Of a DNA stretch of 64,000 bases, positions 54,401 through 63,160 are shown piece after piece. The notes beneath the pieces were generated by a model. The model did not search any database, was not told the DNA's origin, and saw nothing but the letters and a program-made list of their open reading frames with translations. Location: assembly GCF_050624435.1 (NCBI RefSeq), contig NC_134535.1, forward strand, positions 127,087,731 to 127,151,730. The letters are read 5' to 3'. The stretch's first letter is position 1, and each line of letters opens with the position of its first letter. Both the position numbers and the translations under genes were made by a program. Origin of the DNA: Tenrec ecaudatus (lineage: Eukaryota; Chordata; Mammalia; Afrosoricida; Tenrecidae).

Positions 54401-56848
54401 GTACCTTCCTTTGTCTCCAGTGTGACCAGCTACCAACTCTCTGCCGGTTATTCCCGGTGGCCCTCGGTGACATCCCAGGTAAGGTGGGACAAGGAGCCGT
54501 ATGAGAAGATGTGTGAGGGTGTGCCTGGTGGCAGAGTAGACTACACATTGTGCTGCTCACCTCAAGGTCAGCAGTTGGAAGCCACCAGCTGCTCCACAGC
54601 AGAAAGAAGAGGCTTTCTACTCCCATTGAGAGTGACAGTCTGTTTAGAAAATGATGATGGCAAAAAACTTATAAACATTCTTGATGCAATTGATGTATGG
54701 AATGGTATAAGAGCTGTAAGAGCCCTCAATAGAATGATTTAAAAGAAAAAATAAAGAAAAAAAGAGTGACAGTCTTGGAAACCCACAGGGGTGGCAGGGT
54801 AAACCAGTCCCTGACAGGTATCATGGGGTTCTTGGGAACAGTTGTGCGGTGATGCTATCTAAAGGTTATAGTAATGTCATAGAGAGTAGGAGGGATGGGA
54901 GAGAGAGTAAAATAGAGGAGTCAGACACATTTCATGGTAGCATGCTCACCTCAGCCCCTCTTGGTGGTCCATGTGGGGATGGGAGACAAGAGGAGGAAGG
55001 TTTATTTCTAACCAAGGCTTATATATACTTGGGGGTGTGTAAAACCCCTTGATTACAGGTAACGACATACATCACAGGAAGGGGTTGTACTATAGGCAAT
55101 ACAGTAATGGGACAGGGATGATCTAGGGGTGTACACGCAATAGGAAGAGGAGGGAATGGGGTACACATGTGACAGGATGGGAGGATCCTAGAGTCACCAA
55201 TGGCGGCCTAACCTTGATTGTCCTGGAGCTGCTTACTCTGAGGGCGCTCCAGGAAAACAATCACTGTCCTTATGAGTAGGGTGTGAGCCCCACCTACGGT
55301 GGACCTGACAGTAGTCTGGTTGTTCTGGATGGCTGATGCCTTCAGGGAGATGACTTCTAACCAGCTTGCTTCCAAGTGTGCTACTATCGTTTATCATGTA
55401 TTGCAAGCAGTGTCTTAGGTCTGTCGTATATTTGGGGGAGACACACTGGGGAAAAGCCTTTTTGTATCCCACACAGGGGGAGTTCTGCCCTGTCCTCTAG
55501 AGCCGCTAGCAGGCGGCATGGCCTGGATGGCAGGAAGAGGGAGTGAGTGTGTGTGTGTGCGTGCGTGCGCACGTGTGCACATAGTCCTTGTTGGGTATCT
55601 ATCTATATGTGGAGTCTGTCTGTCCCATCTCCCCAACCTCGGAAGTCTAAAGAGAACAGGGGTCACCCACTGATGGCCCTCTTCTTCCCAGGACTGGGTC
55701 TACCGGATGCTCTCTCGACAGAACAATTACACCATCAACAACAAAAGGTCAGTCTGCGCCTGGCCCCAGCCCTGGCAAGGGATCCTTTGGAGGAGGCAAC
55801 AGATGGAGGAAGAGAAATGAATGAATGCAATTGACTTGGGGGAGGGCATTTGTCTGTGAAGGTCTGAGAAACCAATCCTTTGTCCCTTTTTCCCAACCTC
55901 ACGGGCACACCGAAGAAATGGAATCGCTAAACTCAACATCTTCTTCAAGGAGCTGAACTACAAAACCAACTCAGAGTCTCCTGCTGTCACGGTATGTTCT
56001 GCCTCCTTGAACCTGAAACTCTCTGGAGACTGAGCAGGGTGGCAGGCTGTCAGAGAAACCAAGGCTTGCCTCTGAGGTGGCAGGGGACTTGGCCTCTAAG
56101 ATAGGGGTCTTAGAGGGATTAGGGTGAGGGGTCAAGGGTGAGAGGGTTGGAAGAGGAGGAGCTTGCCTGGGGAGGGGGGGTGGTGTGTGGCGAGGTTCCT
56201 GGGTGGGGGTGGGACCAGCAGGCCAGGTGCTAAGGAGAAGATCTTTGAGACAGATCTCAGTTTCAGTTGAGACTGTCACCCACTTTTTCCTGGTGGCACC
56301 AACCAGGAGCTGTGGGCTTGCAAAGGAGAGGAGACCTGGAGGGGCTGAGTGGAGTGGGCAGGGTCCTAGAGAGAAAGGACAATGTCTCGGTGGGGGTGGG
56401 GGCTGTGCGATCAGAGCCCAGCTCCTCTGCCCCAGTGCTCTGCATGCCCCCCCCCCCTTCACAGATGGTCACCCTCCTGTCCAACCTGGGAAGTCAGTGG
56501 AGCCTGTGGTTTGGCTCCTCCGTGCTGTCTGTGGTGGAGATGGCGGAGTTCATCTTCGACCTCCTGGTCATCACCTTCCTCATGCTCCTCCGGAGGTTCC
56601 GAAGCCGATACTGGTCTCCTGGCCGAGGCGGCAGGGGTGCCCAGGAGGTGGCGTCTACTCCAGCGTCCTCGCTCCCCTCGCGCTTTTGCCCCCACCCTTC
56701 ATCCCCCTCCCCGCCTCAGCCTGGCCCTGCTACCGCCCCAGCCTTGACAGCCCCCCCACCTGCCTATGCCACTTTGGGCCCCCGCCCGTCTCCACTAGGC
56801 TCCGCTGAGGCCAGCTCTTATGGCTGTACCGAGGTGGGGGAGCCCTGA
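30464..56848 (+). CDS. SCNN1A: Epithelial sodium channel alpha subunit, 12 coding exons
   Basis: Pore-forming alpha subunit of the amiloride-sensitive ENaC, which carries apical Na+ entry in kidney, lung and colon. Coding exons: 30464-30822, 39220-39481, 41187-41377, 47647-47750, 48562-48725, 49157-49255, 49461-49578, 54213-54291, 54421-54478, 55692-55747, 55916-55991, 56465-56848. The phases agree throughout and the total is 1950 nt (649 aa; human 669). Visible landmarks: gating motif His50-Gly51 in [11 protein letters not shown]1 about residues 64-85, finger domain with furin site RSRR at 157-160, cysteine-rich ectodomain, TM2 with selectivity filter WFGSS, and a C-terminal PPPAY motif (Tyr about 623) for NEDD4-2. 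The start is the Met that aligns with human Met21, because the region matching the human first Met is out of frame. Intron 6 appears to use a GC donor. The second furin site lacks Arg at P4. Residue 147 is an extra cysteine in an NCS sequon. Confidence 0.96.
31685..31870 (+). repeat. AfroSINE, old subtype
   Basis: ACCGAAAGGTTGGCGGCGG head region, GCCGACTCGATGGCGCC tail with an RTE-like ending. Confidence 0.65.
32250..32456 (+). repeat. AfroSINE in SCNN1A intron 2
   Basis: GGGCTGCTCACTGCAAGGTC, AAACCACCCGCTGCTC, GTGAGTTTGGCTTGG. Confidence 0.85.
32563..32665 (-). mobile_element. L1 3' stub in SCNN1A intron 2
   Basis: AAAATCATTTTATTGGGGGC through TGTCAAGCACAGTTGTAC, a short 5'-truncated insertion in reverse orientation. 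Confidence 0.7.
32893..33088 (+). repeat. AfroSINE in SCNN1A intron 2
   Basis: GTGTTGGGCTGCTACCCCAA, CACCAGCTGCCCTGTGGGAG, GGGTCACTATGACTC. Confidence 0.8.
33438..33535 (-). mobile_element. RTE LINE 3' terminus, reversed
   Basis: TTGTTGTTAGGTGCCATCAAG begins the reversed RTE tail, then GACGACACGACTCTGTCCAG. Confidence 0.65.
33600..33665 (+). repeat. MIR SINE fragment
   Basis: AACACTTACAATATGCTGGAC and AACCTTATCTCATT. Confidence 0.5.
33692..33820 (-). repeat. AfroSINE, 5' truncated
   Basis: CATTCCGACTCACGGGGACTC and TTACGGGAGTAGAAAGCCCG. Confidence 0.75.
33940..34128 (+). repeat. AfroSINE in SCNN1A intron 2
   Basis: GGGTTATGTATTGGGCTG head, CTTGATGGCAGTGAGTTTGG tail; directly before an RTE fragment. 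Confidence 0.85.
34163..34310 (+). mobile_element. RTE LINE 3' fragment
   Basis: CGAAGAGGAAGACCCTCCTCG, then GACACAGTGGCTGCAACAAC and GGGACCACGCAGTG, the segment just before the RTE terminus. Confidence 0.7.
34335..34650 (-). repeat. Two MIR SINE fragments
   Basis: TTGCTGATGAGGAAATTGAGG at about 34360, and AGATAAGGACACCGAGGCTC at about 34570; adjacent, both reversed. Confidence 0.55.
35823..36348 (-). mobile_element. ERVL-type solo LTR in SCNN1A intron 2
   Basis: 526-bp solo LTR antisense to SCNN1A. Flanking GTCAC and GGCAC agree at 4 of 5. Fossil. Confidence 0.82.
36386..36606 (+). repeat. AfroSINE in SCNN1A intron 2
   Basis: TTGGGCTGCAAACCGCAAGG, AGCAGTTCGAAACCATCAG, CTACAAGGTCGCTACGAG. 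Among the better preserved copies; about 40 bp downstream of an LTR. Confidence 0.88.
37093..37235 (-). repeat. AfroSINE, diverged
   Basis: AAGCCCACTGCCATCGAGTG tail, then GGTTGGTGGATTTGAACCAG. Confidence 0.65.
37515..37715 (+). repeat. AfroSINE, diverged
   Basis: GTGCAGTGGCTAAGCATTCC head; internal TG and G runs at 37642-37662 inside the body. Confidence 0.6.
38722..38838 (+). repeat. AfroSINE fragment
   Basis: TTCCGACCCACCAGCCAGAG, then AGAATGGACTGGATGGCAGTG; internally deleted. Confidence 0.6.
39601..39662. repeat. (GAGT)n microsatellite in SCNN1A intron 3
   Basis: About 15 perfect tetranucleotide units starting 120 bp after the exon 3 donor. Confidence 0.97.
40083..40241 (+). mobile_element. 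L1 3' stub with CAA tail and 13-bp target duplication
   Basis: About 130 bp of L1 terminus (GCTTTGAAAATGATGAGG..CCCTAATAAAATTTTT), then (CAA)n and A. AAAGACAACTCCA flanks both sides (40070-40082, 40242-40254). Lies in SCNN1A intron 3. Confidence 0.88.
40378..40470 (-). repeat. AfroSINE fragment in SCNN1A intron 3
   Basis: AACCCAAAACCCACTGCCCTGG tail and GGGATCCCATAGG. Confidence 0.55.
40790..40965 (-). repeat. AfroSINE, diverged, in SCNN1A intron 3
   Basis: GTGGATTCAAACCACCAGCG body and GCTTAACCATTGGTGCTCCT head; ends about 220 bp before exon 4. Confidence 0.65.
42846..42982 (+). repeat. AfroSINE, 3' decayed, in SCNN1A intron 4
   Basis: AGCCCTGGTGGCCCTGTGGG is a near-perfect head; the tail is lost after GGGAACTTTG. 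Confidence 0.7.
43120..43980 (-). mobile_element. Old L1M 3' region in SCNN1A intron 4
   Basis: Carries the well-known reversed L1M 3' end: GCTTTATTGAGATCTAATTC, CCAGTGGTTTCTG, ATATAAACGGAATCATGCAA, GGCTATCATGAATCCTGCTG. It may continue past an inserted AfroSINE to about 44350. Confidence 0.75.
43988..44178 (+). repeat. AfroSINE inserted in L1M
   Basis: GAGTGCCGTGGTTAAGCAC head; tail GACTCGGCCGCACCTAACGAC ends RTE-style. L1M-like sequence lies on both sides. Confidence 0.75.
44349..44541 (-). repeat. AfroSINE in SCNN1A intron 4
   Basis: CTCTTTACAGGAGTAGAAAGC body, AACCACTACGCCAGGGCTCC head. Confidence 0.85.
44566..44660 (-). repeat. AfroSINE fragment
   Basis: ACCGCCATCAAGTCAGTTCGG tail; runs into a MIR. 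Confidence 0.55.
44662..44835 (-). repeat. MIR SINE
   Basis: TTGTCCTCATTTGACAGAGG, GAAACCGAAGGAGCC and the decayed TTTGACCCCTGAG; typical MIR core. Confidence 0.6.
45120..45340 (+). repeat. AfroSINE with internal tandem duplication
   Basis: Copy in SCNN1A intron 4 whose head region (GCTGCTAACTGCAAGATCAG) is present twice in perfect 45-bp units. Confidence 0.85.
45151..45240 (+). repeat. Perfect 45-bp tandem duplication
   Basis: Two identical units, 45151-45195 and 45196-45240, each starting GTCCAGCTGC and ending CCACCAGCCA. A partial third start (GTCCA) follows because the unit edges share that word. Confidence 0.95.
45428..45610 (-). repeat. AfroSINE in SCNN1A intron 4
   Basis: AAACCCATGGCCATCAAGTG tail, TTGAACTGCTGACCTTG, CACCAGGGCTCCTT head. 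Confidence 0.85.
45650..45765 (-). repeat. MIR SINE
   Basis: ATGTTACAGATGAGGCGCTTAG and TGACTTGCTCAAACTTATACAG. Confidence 0.6.
46020..46202 (+). repeat. AfroSINE in SCNN1A intron 4
   Basis: GGTTATGTATTGGGCTTTG head, CTGACTTGATGGCAATGAG tail. Confidence 0.82.
46218..46382 (+). repeat. AfroSINE, left part (split by an LTR)
   Basis: CCTGGTGACACTGTGGGTTAG head; continues at 46906-46925 after the LTR. Confidence 0.82.
46383..46905 (+). mobile_element. ERVL-type solo LTR nested in an AfroSINE
   Basis: 523-bp solo LTR in SCNN1A intron 4, flanked by ATGGC and GTGGC (4 of 5). The AfroSINE tail is split: GAGTTGATGGC lies before the LTR and GTGGCAGTGAATTT after it. Fossil, younger than the SINE it interrupts. 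Confidence 0.85.
46945..47132 (+). repeat. AfroSINE in SCNN1A intron 4
   Basis: GGATTAAGCATTGGGCTCC head, AAGATTTACAGTTTTGGAAAT middle. Confidence 0.78.
47340..47480 (+). repeat. MIR SINE
   Basis: CTACTTGACCTCACTAAGCC then TCAGCTGCCTCCTCGGTGA; about 165 bp before exon 5. Confidence 0.5.
47820..48394 (+). mobile_element. ERVL-type solo LTR in SCNN1A intron 5
   Basis: 575 bp, starting TGTGTTAGTCTGGG and ending ACTACCACA, with a perfect CACCA duplication (47815-47819, 48395-48399). This is the cleanest copy of the family here and defines its ends. It is sense to the gene and fills about 70 percent of an 811-bp intron. Fossil. Confidence 0.9.
51400..51731 (-). mobile_element. Old L1M fragment left of the pogo-like element
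   Basis: TTTTCCAAAGAGACTGTGCC and CATCCCACCGGCAACATAGG match the same L1M region seen at 52735-53430. The pogo-like transposon probably landed in or beside it. Confidence 0.55.
51734..52674 (-). mobile_element. Pogo-like (Tc1/mariner) DNA transposon remnant, 941 bp
   Basis: Terminal inverted repeats of about 22 bp (left CGTATAGACTCGAATATAAG, right CATATATACTCGTGTATAAG read inward; 18 of 22 match), flanked by TA on both sides (51732-51733, 52675-52676). The left arm repeats the ACTCG..TATAAGCC motif several times. The minus strand at 52068-52469 encodes a piece resembling the C-terminal half of a pogo-type DDE transposase ([12 protein letters not shown], a Trp-rich linker, then an acidic tail). 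It is frameshifted: the acidic tail reads better in a neighbouring frame. The family name is not certain. Confidence 0.7.
52735..53430 (-). mobile_element. Old L1M 3' region in SCNN1A intron 8
   Basis: AATTTTATTGATATTCAATTC at the reversed 3' end, then GGAGTGGAGTCTCTGGGTCC and CCCACCAGCAGTAGAG further in, as in consensus L1M order. Confidence 0.7.
53682..54072 (-). mobile_element. L1 3' copy with 11-bp target duplication
   Basis: Reversed L1 3' UTR (AAAATCATTTTATTGGGGCC and onward). CCTGTCTTTCT flanks it at 53671-53681 and 54073-54083. Between the T tail and the L1 terminus lie about 24 extra bases. The flanking sequence is low in complexity, so the duplication is less certain than the other two. 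Confidence 0.65.
54518..54641 (+). repeat. AfroSINE, left part (split by an L1 stub)
   Basis: GTGCCTGGTGGCAGAGTAGAC head to AGAGTGACAGTCT. It resumes at 54763 after the L1 and ends near 54815. Starts about 40 bp after the SCNN1A exon 10 donor. Confidence 0.85.
54642..54762 (+). mobile_element. 121-bp L1 3' stub inside an AfroSINE
   Basis: AAAATGATGATGGCAAAAAAC..GAGCCCTCAATAGAATGATTTA plus an A-rich tail. AGAGTGACAGTCT flanks both sides (54629-54641, 54763-54775), and that word is AfroSINE sequence, so the host SINE is split cleanly. Confidence 0.9.
54840..55380. other. Unclassified, possibly LTR-like stretch in SCNN1A intron 10
   Basis: Mixed purine-rich and promoter-like composition (GGTTTATTTCTAACC, GGCTTATATATAC) unlike the flanking intron. 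No ends or duplications could be fixed, so the class is not assigned. Confidence 0.3.
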
Positions 56849-57860
56849 GGGTGGAAGCAGAGTGACCCCGCCCTCACCCAGGCAGGCGTGTCTTTTAGTG
56901 GGAGGGGGCAAGCCTGGGCTGGCTGCAAAGATGAGTAGACTCTTCCCTTCACAGCTGCTTGGCTGCCTTTGGTGAGTGGAGGGAGGGAAGCAGGATAGGG
57001 AAGGGGCTCAAGAAGCTTTCCTAGAGACCGAGGTTCAATGCTGCCGCAACCCAGAATCACCACTCTTCCTGCCCTGTTCCCCCTGCCCTTGCCTCGAGAG
57101 CACTTTGATTCCCCACCCAGCTGGAGAGGGCTCTCCTTTTTCCTGGGATCAGCCGGCCAAACTCCGGCCTTTGGTGAGGCATTCTCCTAGGTAACGACTG
57201 GGGACCAGAACAAAACACAAACAATGGCACACAAAGGCATGCGCATGTTTCCTCCCCAGACAGGACACAGGATGGAAGCCACTGTTCCCACTGTTCCTCC
57301 CACTGTTCCTCCACCTTGGGTGGGGAACCCCACCTGAAAGCCCCCTTTATTTGTTCTTGGGCAATTCCCCTTCCCTGATTTCCCCAGGGCAGGGGCTGAG
57401 GCTGACCAACTGCCATGAACGGCTTGGCCATTCCCTGTCAGCCTGAGGACATCTCCAGCCTGATCTACCCGCTGCCTGTGCAGCAGCAGCCTCATGCCTT
57501 GTGCCTCTGCCCTGGGTCCTTCATGTTGCAGCCGAGTCGATCAAGCGCTAGTGCAGCTTGAGGTTTCCTCTGCCTTCGGACCTCGGACTCCTGTTCATCC
57601 CTCAGAACCCTCCTCAGATGCCAGCACTTCAAGGAAGCCTTGTGCTCCATCATTCCCGCTCTCCTCCGCTCCCAGAATGCACTGTGCCACCTATTGGAAT
57701 GCCGATGCTCTAGTGTGGTCTTGTATAAGCTGACTGGGAGGGAGTGCCCTGTGACTGGGGTTGGGGTTTTGCTCTTTTACGTATGCTCAGGGCCTAGCCC
57801 AAGGTCCCGCTTGGTGCAAACAGGTAGATAGATGCTCAATAAAATGTTTGTGGCATAAAG
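56849..57860 (+). other. SCNN1A: SCNN1A 3' UTR
   Basis: About 1 kb from the TGA stop to just past the AATAAA, free of recognisable repeats. This is similar in length to the human 3' UTR. Confidence 0.75.
57838..57843 (+). promoter_or_regulatory. SCNN1A: SCNN1A poly(A) signal AATAAA
   Basis: AATAAA in the context GCTCAATAAAATG, about 990 nt after the stop. It is the first canonical hexamer downstream. Confidence 0.8.
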
Positions 57861-57869
57861 ACATGGCTA

Positions 57870-59990
57870 CAGAGTTGGATGGAGGCATCACAAAGGCAGA
57901 AGGGAGTGAGAGTCCCTGGGAGGCCTTCGGGAGGGAGTGGGGAGGGAGGGGAAAGACTTCCATGCCCTTTGGCTTCACCATGGAAGTGACTATTCCTCAG
58001 GGCTTCAGAAAATGACCTCCCCTAACTTCACAAGGGGGAGAGAGAATTGCCATCAACATCAGCCTAAGGCAGATTCCTGTGAGGCAGATGTCAGACATGC
58101 AGCTCCTGCTCGAGTGTTCTGCCAATTCTGACGCCAACTGTTCCCCCCATGGCATGCTCTGGCATGCTCGCTCTACTCTGCTGGGTCAGTAACTCACTGT
58201 AACAGCCACGTAGAACTAACAGATACTCACTGGTATGGGCTTATTAGGGGAGTTGTGGGTTCCAATTCAGGATCAGCTGTGCTCAGGATATACTTCTTCG
58301 ACCAAGACAGTCTTCCTTTTCTCAGCCGTGCCTACAGGGAGGACTCTCTCTGGCCCTTGACCCTCAGCCTGACTCCTACCCTGTTCAGATGAGTGTTGTA
58401 AAAACGCTCATCACTCTACCAATAAGTACTTGCAGGCACGGCTACTCCGTCAGCCAGTCTCCCACACGAAGACACTCCGTTTTCTCTCTCCACGGGCTGG
58501 GAGGCCCACGGCACTGTCTCCTGTGTGTCTCCTGGTTCTGCCACTGCCTCTTCTCTGTGACTGCTTCTCACCGCCTCTGGTGTCCTGGCTCTCTGTGTCC
58601 TGGATCCAGGAAGTTCACAGCAGGGGTCTCGGGTCCAAAGGACATGCTCTGTTGCTGGCTCTTCCTTCTTGATGGTAGTGAATGCTCCTTTCTGCTGCCC
58701 CTGGGATCATTCATCTCAAGGCCAGTGGGAGAGTAAAAATCGACCATTCCCTACATTAGTATGCACTATACCCCATCTCCATGGTGCCACCCCCATAAGG
58801 GTGCCATACAGCCTACTTACATTATTAGCAAGCTATCCAAGCTCCCTTCGTATTTGCACAGTCCCCTGGTGGGAGCCATGAAGACCATGACTAGCAGGGC
58901 CATTCTATTGAATCAGTCACGGGGCCAGTTAGAAGCGTGGGGTCATCCCGCTGGTTCTGGAGGGCTGTTTCTCTTTGGGTATTAAGCATCAGTTTTCTGC
59001 TCATGATCCGTGTTTGCATGAAAGAGGGGAGGCATTGGAACCATCCTTTGAGGACCCACACATTGTCTGAACCTCTTTCCCAACGTTTGTTGCAGTCATC
59101 ACGAATCCTCTGCCTCTGTTTCCTGTGTCCGCTCACCGGCCTGCCACGATATTGCACCCTCGGCACCACTTCCCTATCTCCCCATCAGTTTCTCGGTGCT
59201 GGCACAGGAGGGGGAGATTGGGGTCAGGTTCCTCTGGAGTCTCTCTCCAACCTGGTGTATCTCGGCCTCATCATCACACAGGGGGGCCAGTCCAGCTTTG
59301 ATTAAAGAAGACATTGCGGTTCTGGGGGCAGCTGAAAGATGGAAACTGGCTTTCAGACTGCCCTGCTTCCCACGCCGACACTAGCATTCGTCTTGGGTCT
59401 TAGAAGTCACTGCTCCTCCTCATCTTTGGGAACCTCCCCTGCCATCTTGGTCTTATTCCCCTGGTTCTTCGAGGAGTCAACAACAGTAGCCTTGGGGGAG
59501 GGGAGCAGAGAGGTAGACAGTGTCACCACCAGGAACTGATGTGAAGACTTCTGACTTCCCTTTCCCAAATTCAAGTCAATGCGGGGAAAATGGTGGTGTC
59601 ACAACACCCCCTTCTGACCCAGGGAACCTTTTACACTTCTCTGCCGCAGCCTCAGCCCTGCCCCACCTCCCCTAGGACCTCTCCTCAGCTCCCTGTCCTT
59701 TGCTGGGGTGAACAGCAACTGCTGGATGAAGCTGGATCCCCCGTGGACTGCAAAGAGCTGAGCCGGCCCCGTTCAACAGCCTCATTGTTTCCCTATGGGG
59801 CTCAGTCGCTCAGGTGGCTGGTCCCAGTTTACCCAGTCAACCCTTATCCAATCAGCCTGCCATCCAGGTCGCCTTCTGTGACCCACTCTGTACTCCTGTC
59901 ACATAGAATCCCGTCAGGATGGCAGGATTAGAGCCGGAACCCACATGACCTGGATTCAGAAATAACTCTTTCGATCACTAGCTGCTGCTG
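57870..59990. other. SCNN1A to TNFRSF1A intergenic sequence
   Basis: No gene recognised. The part at 58190-58900 has a composition that could be an old LTR (GGGCTTATTAGGGGAGTTGTGG), but no matching copy exists elsewhere in the window to confirm it. Confidence 0.35.
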
Positions 59991-59998
59991 TAGGTGAA

Positions 59999-59999
<1 letters not shown>

Positions 60000-60057
<58 letters not shown>
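60000..60057. repeat. (GT)n(GA)n compound microsatellite
   Basis: About 11 GT units passing directly into about 18 GA units. Confidence 0.95.
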
Positions 60058-60059
<2 letters not shown>

Positions 60060-60307
60060 CTCTGCTACCCCAAGTTCTTTTCTCTTCATCCCTTTGTTGC
60101 CCTTGAGTGCCCTTGTAATCCCCCTACAAGCCCAGTCACTTCAGACCCCCTGGAATCTGTTCCACTGCAGTTCCTCCCTCCCTCCTCCTCCCCATCAATT
60201 ATTTCTCCACCCCCCCCAACACACACCCAGGGAGCAGGGTCTTACAGTCTGACCTCCTCCAGGAGATGAGTTACTTTGCTTTCTTTTTGTAGGAATACTT
60301 TTTTTTT

Positions 60308-60330
60308 TGTGTGTGTGTGTGTGTGTGTGG
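60308..60330. repeat. (GT)n microsatellite
   Basis: Short run between two T-runs. Confidence 0.85.
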
Positions 60331-61187
60331 GGAGATACTTTTTTTTTTTAGCTTTTTATTGTGAATTGGATGAAGGTTGAGATTAGTTGGCTTTTCATAT
60401 TTCTAGAACCACCCCACCCCTTACCATCTTTTCTGTTTTTTTTTTTCCCTTCAAGCATTGACACAGAACAGTTTAATACTGAATTTCTCAGAGCTTTAAA
60501 CGTATTGGGTAAATAAACATCTCTACTAAACAATAAAAGTTCCCTCCATTTGTGTAATGGCCTTGCCGGGTTGCAGAGTATTAAAAATCCTTTGAAATGT
60601 TATAAGAGGTCACTGAAGGCATTCATTAGTCATATAAACTATTAATATTGTTACCACTGACCAGAGGGATGCTTACTAGGTAGCCAATACTACTACTACT
60701 ACCACTACTACACAAGTCACAAGTCACCAGACCCGCTCTGCAAGGGGTACGGGCAGGGGTCTCATTGCCTGGGTGAGGGGTCCAGGGGCTCTGGTCTTCT
60801 TCACCTCGGAAACTGGGCACTCTGACTTGAGCACTTTATTCGAACAGCACGCGTTGCTTCTCCGAGCTGTCTGCCTCCGTTCCCATGGCACCGAACCGTG
60901 GCTCTCCCTGCGTGTTGGTGGAGCAGCCTAGCTTCCACCCTCCTGTTTCTCCAAGAGAAGGAGGGTGGGTGGAAGGAGGATGGCTCCTTGCAGGGGTGGG
61001 GAGCACCAGTGGTAAGCACAGGCTTGTCTGTTTGCTTACTTACCAATCTGCAGCAACACTTCTCACATCTTTTCACCACTTCAAAGACCCTGCTTCTACA
61101 TCTGCCTGGCATCTGTCTTTCTCCCAACCCTGCTGTAGCTTCCTACAGAATGACAAACCAACCAACCAAACAAAAAGCCCTAATAAA

Positions 61188-61436
61188 ACTCACTGCCATC
61201 GAGTCAATACTGGCTCACAGCGGCTCTATAGGACAGGGTAGAACTGTTCCTGTGGGTTTCTGAGACTGGAACTGTTTAAGGGAGTAGAATGTCCCGTCTT
61301 TCTCTCATGGAGTGGCCGGTGGTTTCAAACTGCTGGCCTTGTGGGTAGCAGCCTAATGTGTAAGTAACTACTACATCACCATGGATCCTTGAGGATCACA
61401 GCCCAATGCGTAAATACTACATCTCCAGAGCCCTTT
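61188..61436 (-). repeat. AfroSINE with duplicated head
   Basis: ACTCACTGCCATCGAGTCAA tail through AACTGTTTAAGGGAGTAG. The head block (GCAGCCTAATGTGTAA..) appears again at 61398-61436 as CACAGCCCAATGCGTAA. Confidence 0.82.
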
Positions 61437-62155
61437 CACATGTATAGCCCTCACAGGGATGGAGTGCCCGGGCAGCAGGATCAGCATGGGCTGACCTCCG
61501 GGAAATGGTGCACTATAGAGTTGCAAGTAAGTACAAGTAAACCTGTGCTTACCTTGCTTATGGGATCATCCACCCCAGGGCAGGGCCTAAGTTCTGTTCG
61601 CTTAGGCCCGGGGCTTCCACAGGGGAGACGTGAAAGAGCCAGGGGAAGTGGGCTCTGGGGAAGGCCATAGGGAGAAGCAGCTAGGAGCTCTGGGGCCTCA
61701 GTCCTCAATGCTCTTCCCTGGAGCCTACCTTCACCTGTGGAGGGAGGGTCACGCCTATGGTGTCTTGTGGAGGGATTCTTTCTGGAGATGCCCTGCATAA
61801 ATGGGGCAGAGAGATGCAATGCCCATAGAGTCCGGCTGGGGGCGTCTGACTCAAAGGGGCAGAAAGAAAAGTGAGCATGAATGTATCCATCATAGCCAAC
61901 AGGCTCCTGGCCTGGGACAGAGAGCCCAGGGCTCTCTGCTGGCTCAGCAGGAACAGGTGTCTCCAGGTCTCCTGCTCCTCACCTGTAACCCAGGGAGAGT
62001 GGTCGTAGGTATCTCTCGGTCTCCATTCTGATGGAGGTATCGGAATAGCTAGCAGAAGGCCATTGGGATTATACCTGATGGAGCAGAAAGGAAACAAGAT
62101 AAAACAGAACTCCAAACCTGTTGCCCCTCCATCATTTTAGACTCGTAGGGACCCA

Positions 62156-62619
62156 TGGGTATTAGGCTGGGGTGACTAGAGGAACAAACCCAGGGGCACT
62201 CCTATATGTGCAAGAGAAAGAGCTTTATATCAAGAGGTAATTATATATCAAGAAAACACACCAACTCAGTCCAAACTTAAGTCCCTAAGTCCGATACTCG
62301 CCCACAAGTCCCTCTTCAGACTCATGCAGTCACATGCTGTGGGGCAGAATGCAGGAAGATTACAGGTCAGTGGGTGCAACGTTAAGTGGATCCCGGGTCT
62401 ATGGAAACATCCTGGGGCTCCAGCAACTCATTGGGTGGCCACCGACCAGGGAGGGAGGGAGGGAGAGAGACAGACAGACAGACAGACACTCCAGCCTCCA
62501 GAGAGCCATAGATCCCAGTGGCACTTCAAGGGCGGTCATCAGGCCTGACTGACAGGCTAAACATCACCCCTACACCTCTACATCTCTTCAGGTTGATATG
62601 AAATTACGTAACTACCACA
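62156..62619 (+). mobile_element. ERVL-type solo LTR upstream of TNFRSF1A
   Basis: About 464 bp of the same family in the SCNN1A-TNFRSF1A intergenic space. It contains a local (GGGA)n(GACA)n expansion near 62450-62489. No clear target duplication. Fossil. Confidence 0.78.
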
Positions 62620-62967
62620 CCTGGAGAAAGACTAGAACTGCCTCCTGGGGTCTCCTGGCTGTCATCTTTATGGAAACAGATTGCCCTGTCCTTTCTTCTG
62701 TGATGCCACCGGGTGCGTCCGAGGTGCCAACTTTTAGATGAGCAGGCGAATGCAGACCATTTGTGCTATCCCGAGTCCTAAGGTGGAAAAGGCGACCTGT
62801 CTTTTCCAAAGCTTTGTCACGGAGGTGAGGCGGTCTCATTAATCCTTTCAGAAGCGTGCCAGCTCTTGCTACCCCCACTTAATAAATGAGGTTCAGTAGA
62901 GGCCCTTGCCTGAGGTCCACCCACTGGCTGCAGCCAGGATCAGCAGAGTCCGTGTGTCCAGGCACCC

Positions 62968-63160
62968 ACAAACCAAACTCACTGCCATCCAGGTGATACC
63001 GACTCAAGGTGTTCCTATCAGGCAGGGTAGGTCGGACCTGCTGAATTTTCAGGATTATCCCCCTACCAGAGTAGAAAGCCCACCTTTCTCCCACGGAGCA
63101 GCCTGCGGTTTTGAAGAGCTGACCTGGCATCTATCAAGGACACTACCTGTGCTCCTTGAC
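62968..63160 (-). repeat. AfroSINE about 600 bp before TNFRSF1A
   Basis: AACCAAACTCACTGCCATCC tail, GAGTAGAAAGCCCACCTTTC body, TGTGCTCCTT head. Confidence 0.8.

Noticed and set aside
60001-60269. Arg-Glu repeat protein
   Set aside because: Translation of the GT/GA microsatellite.
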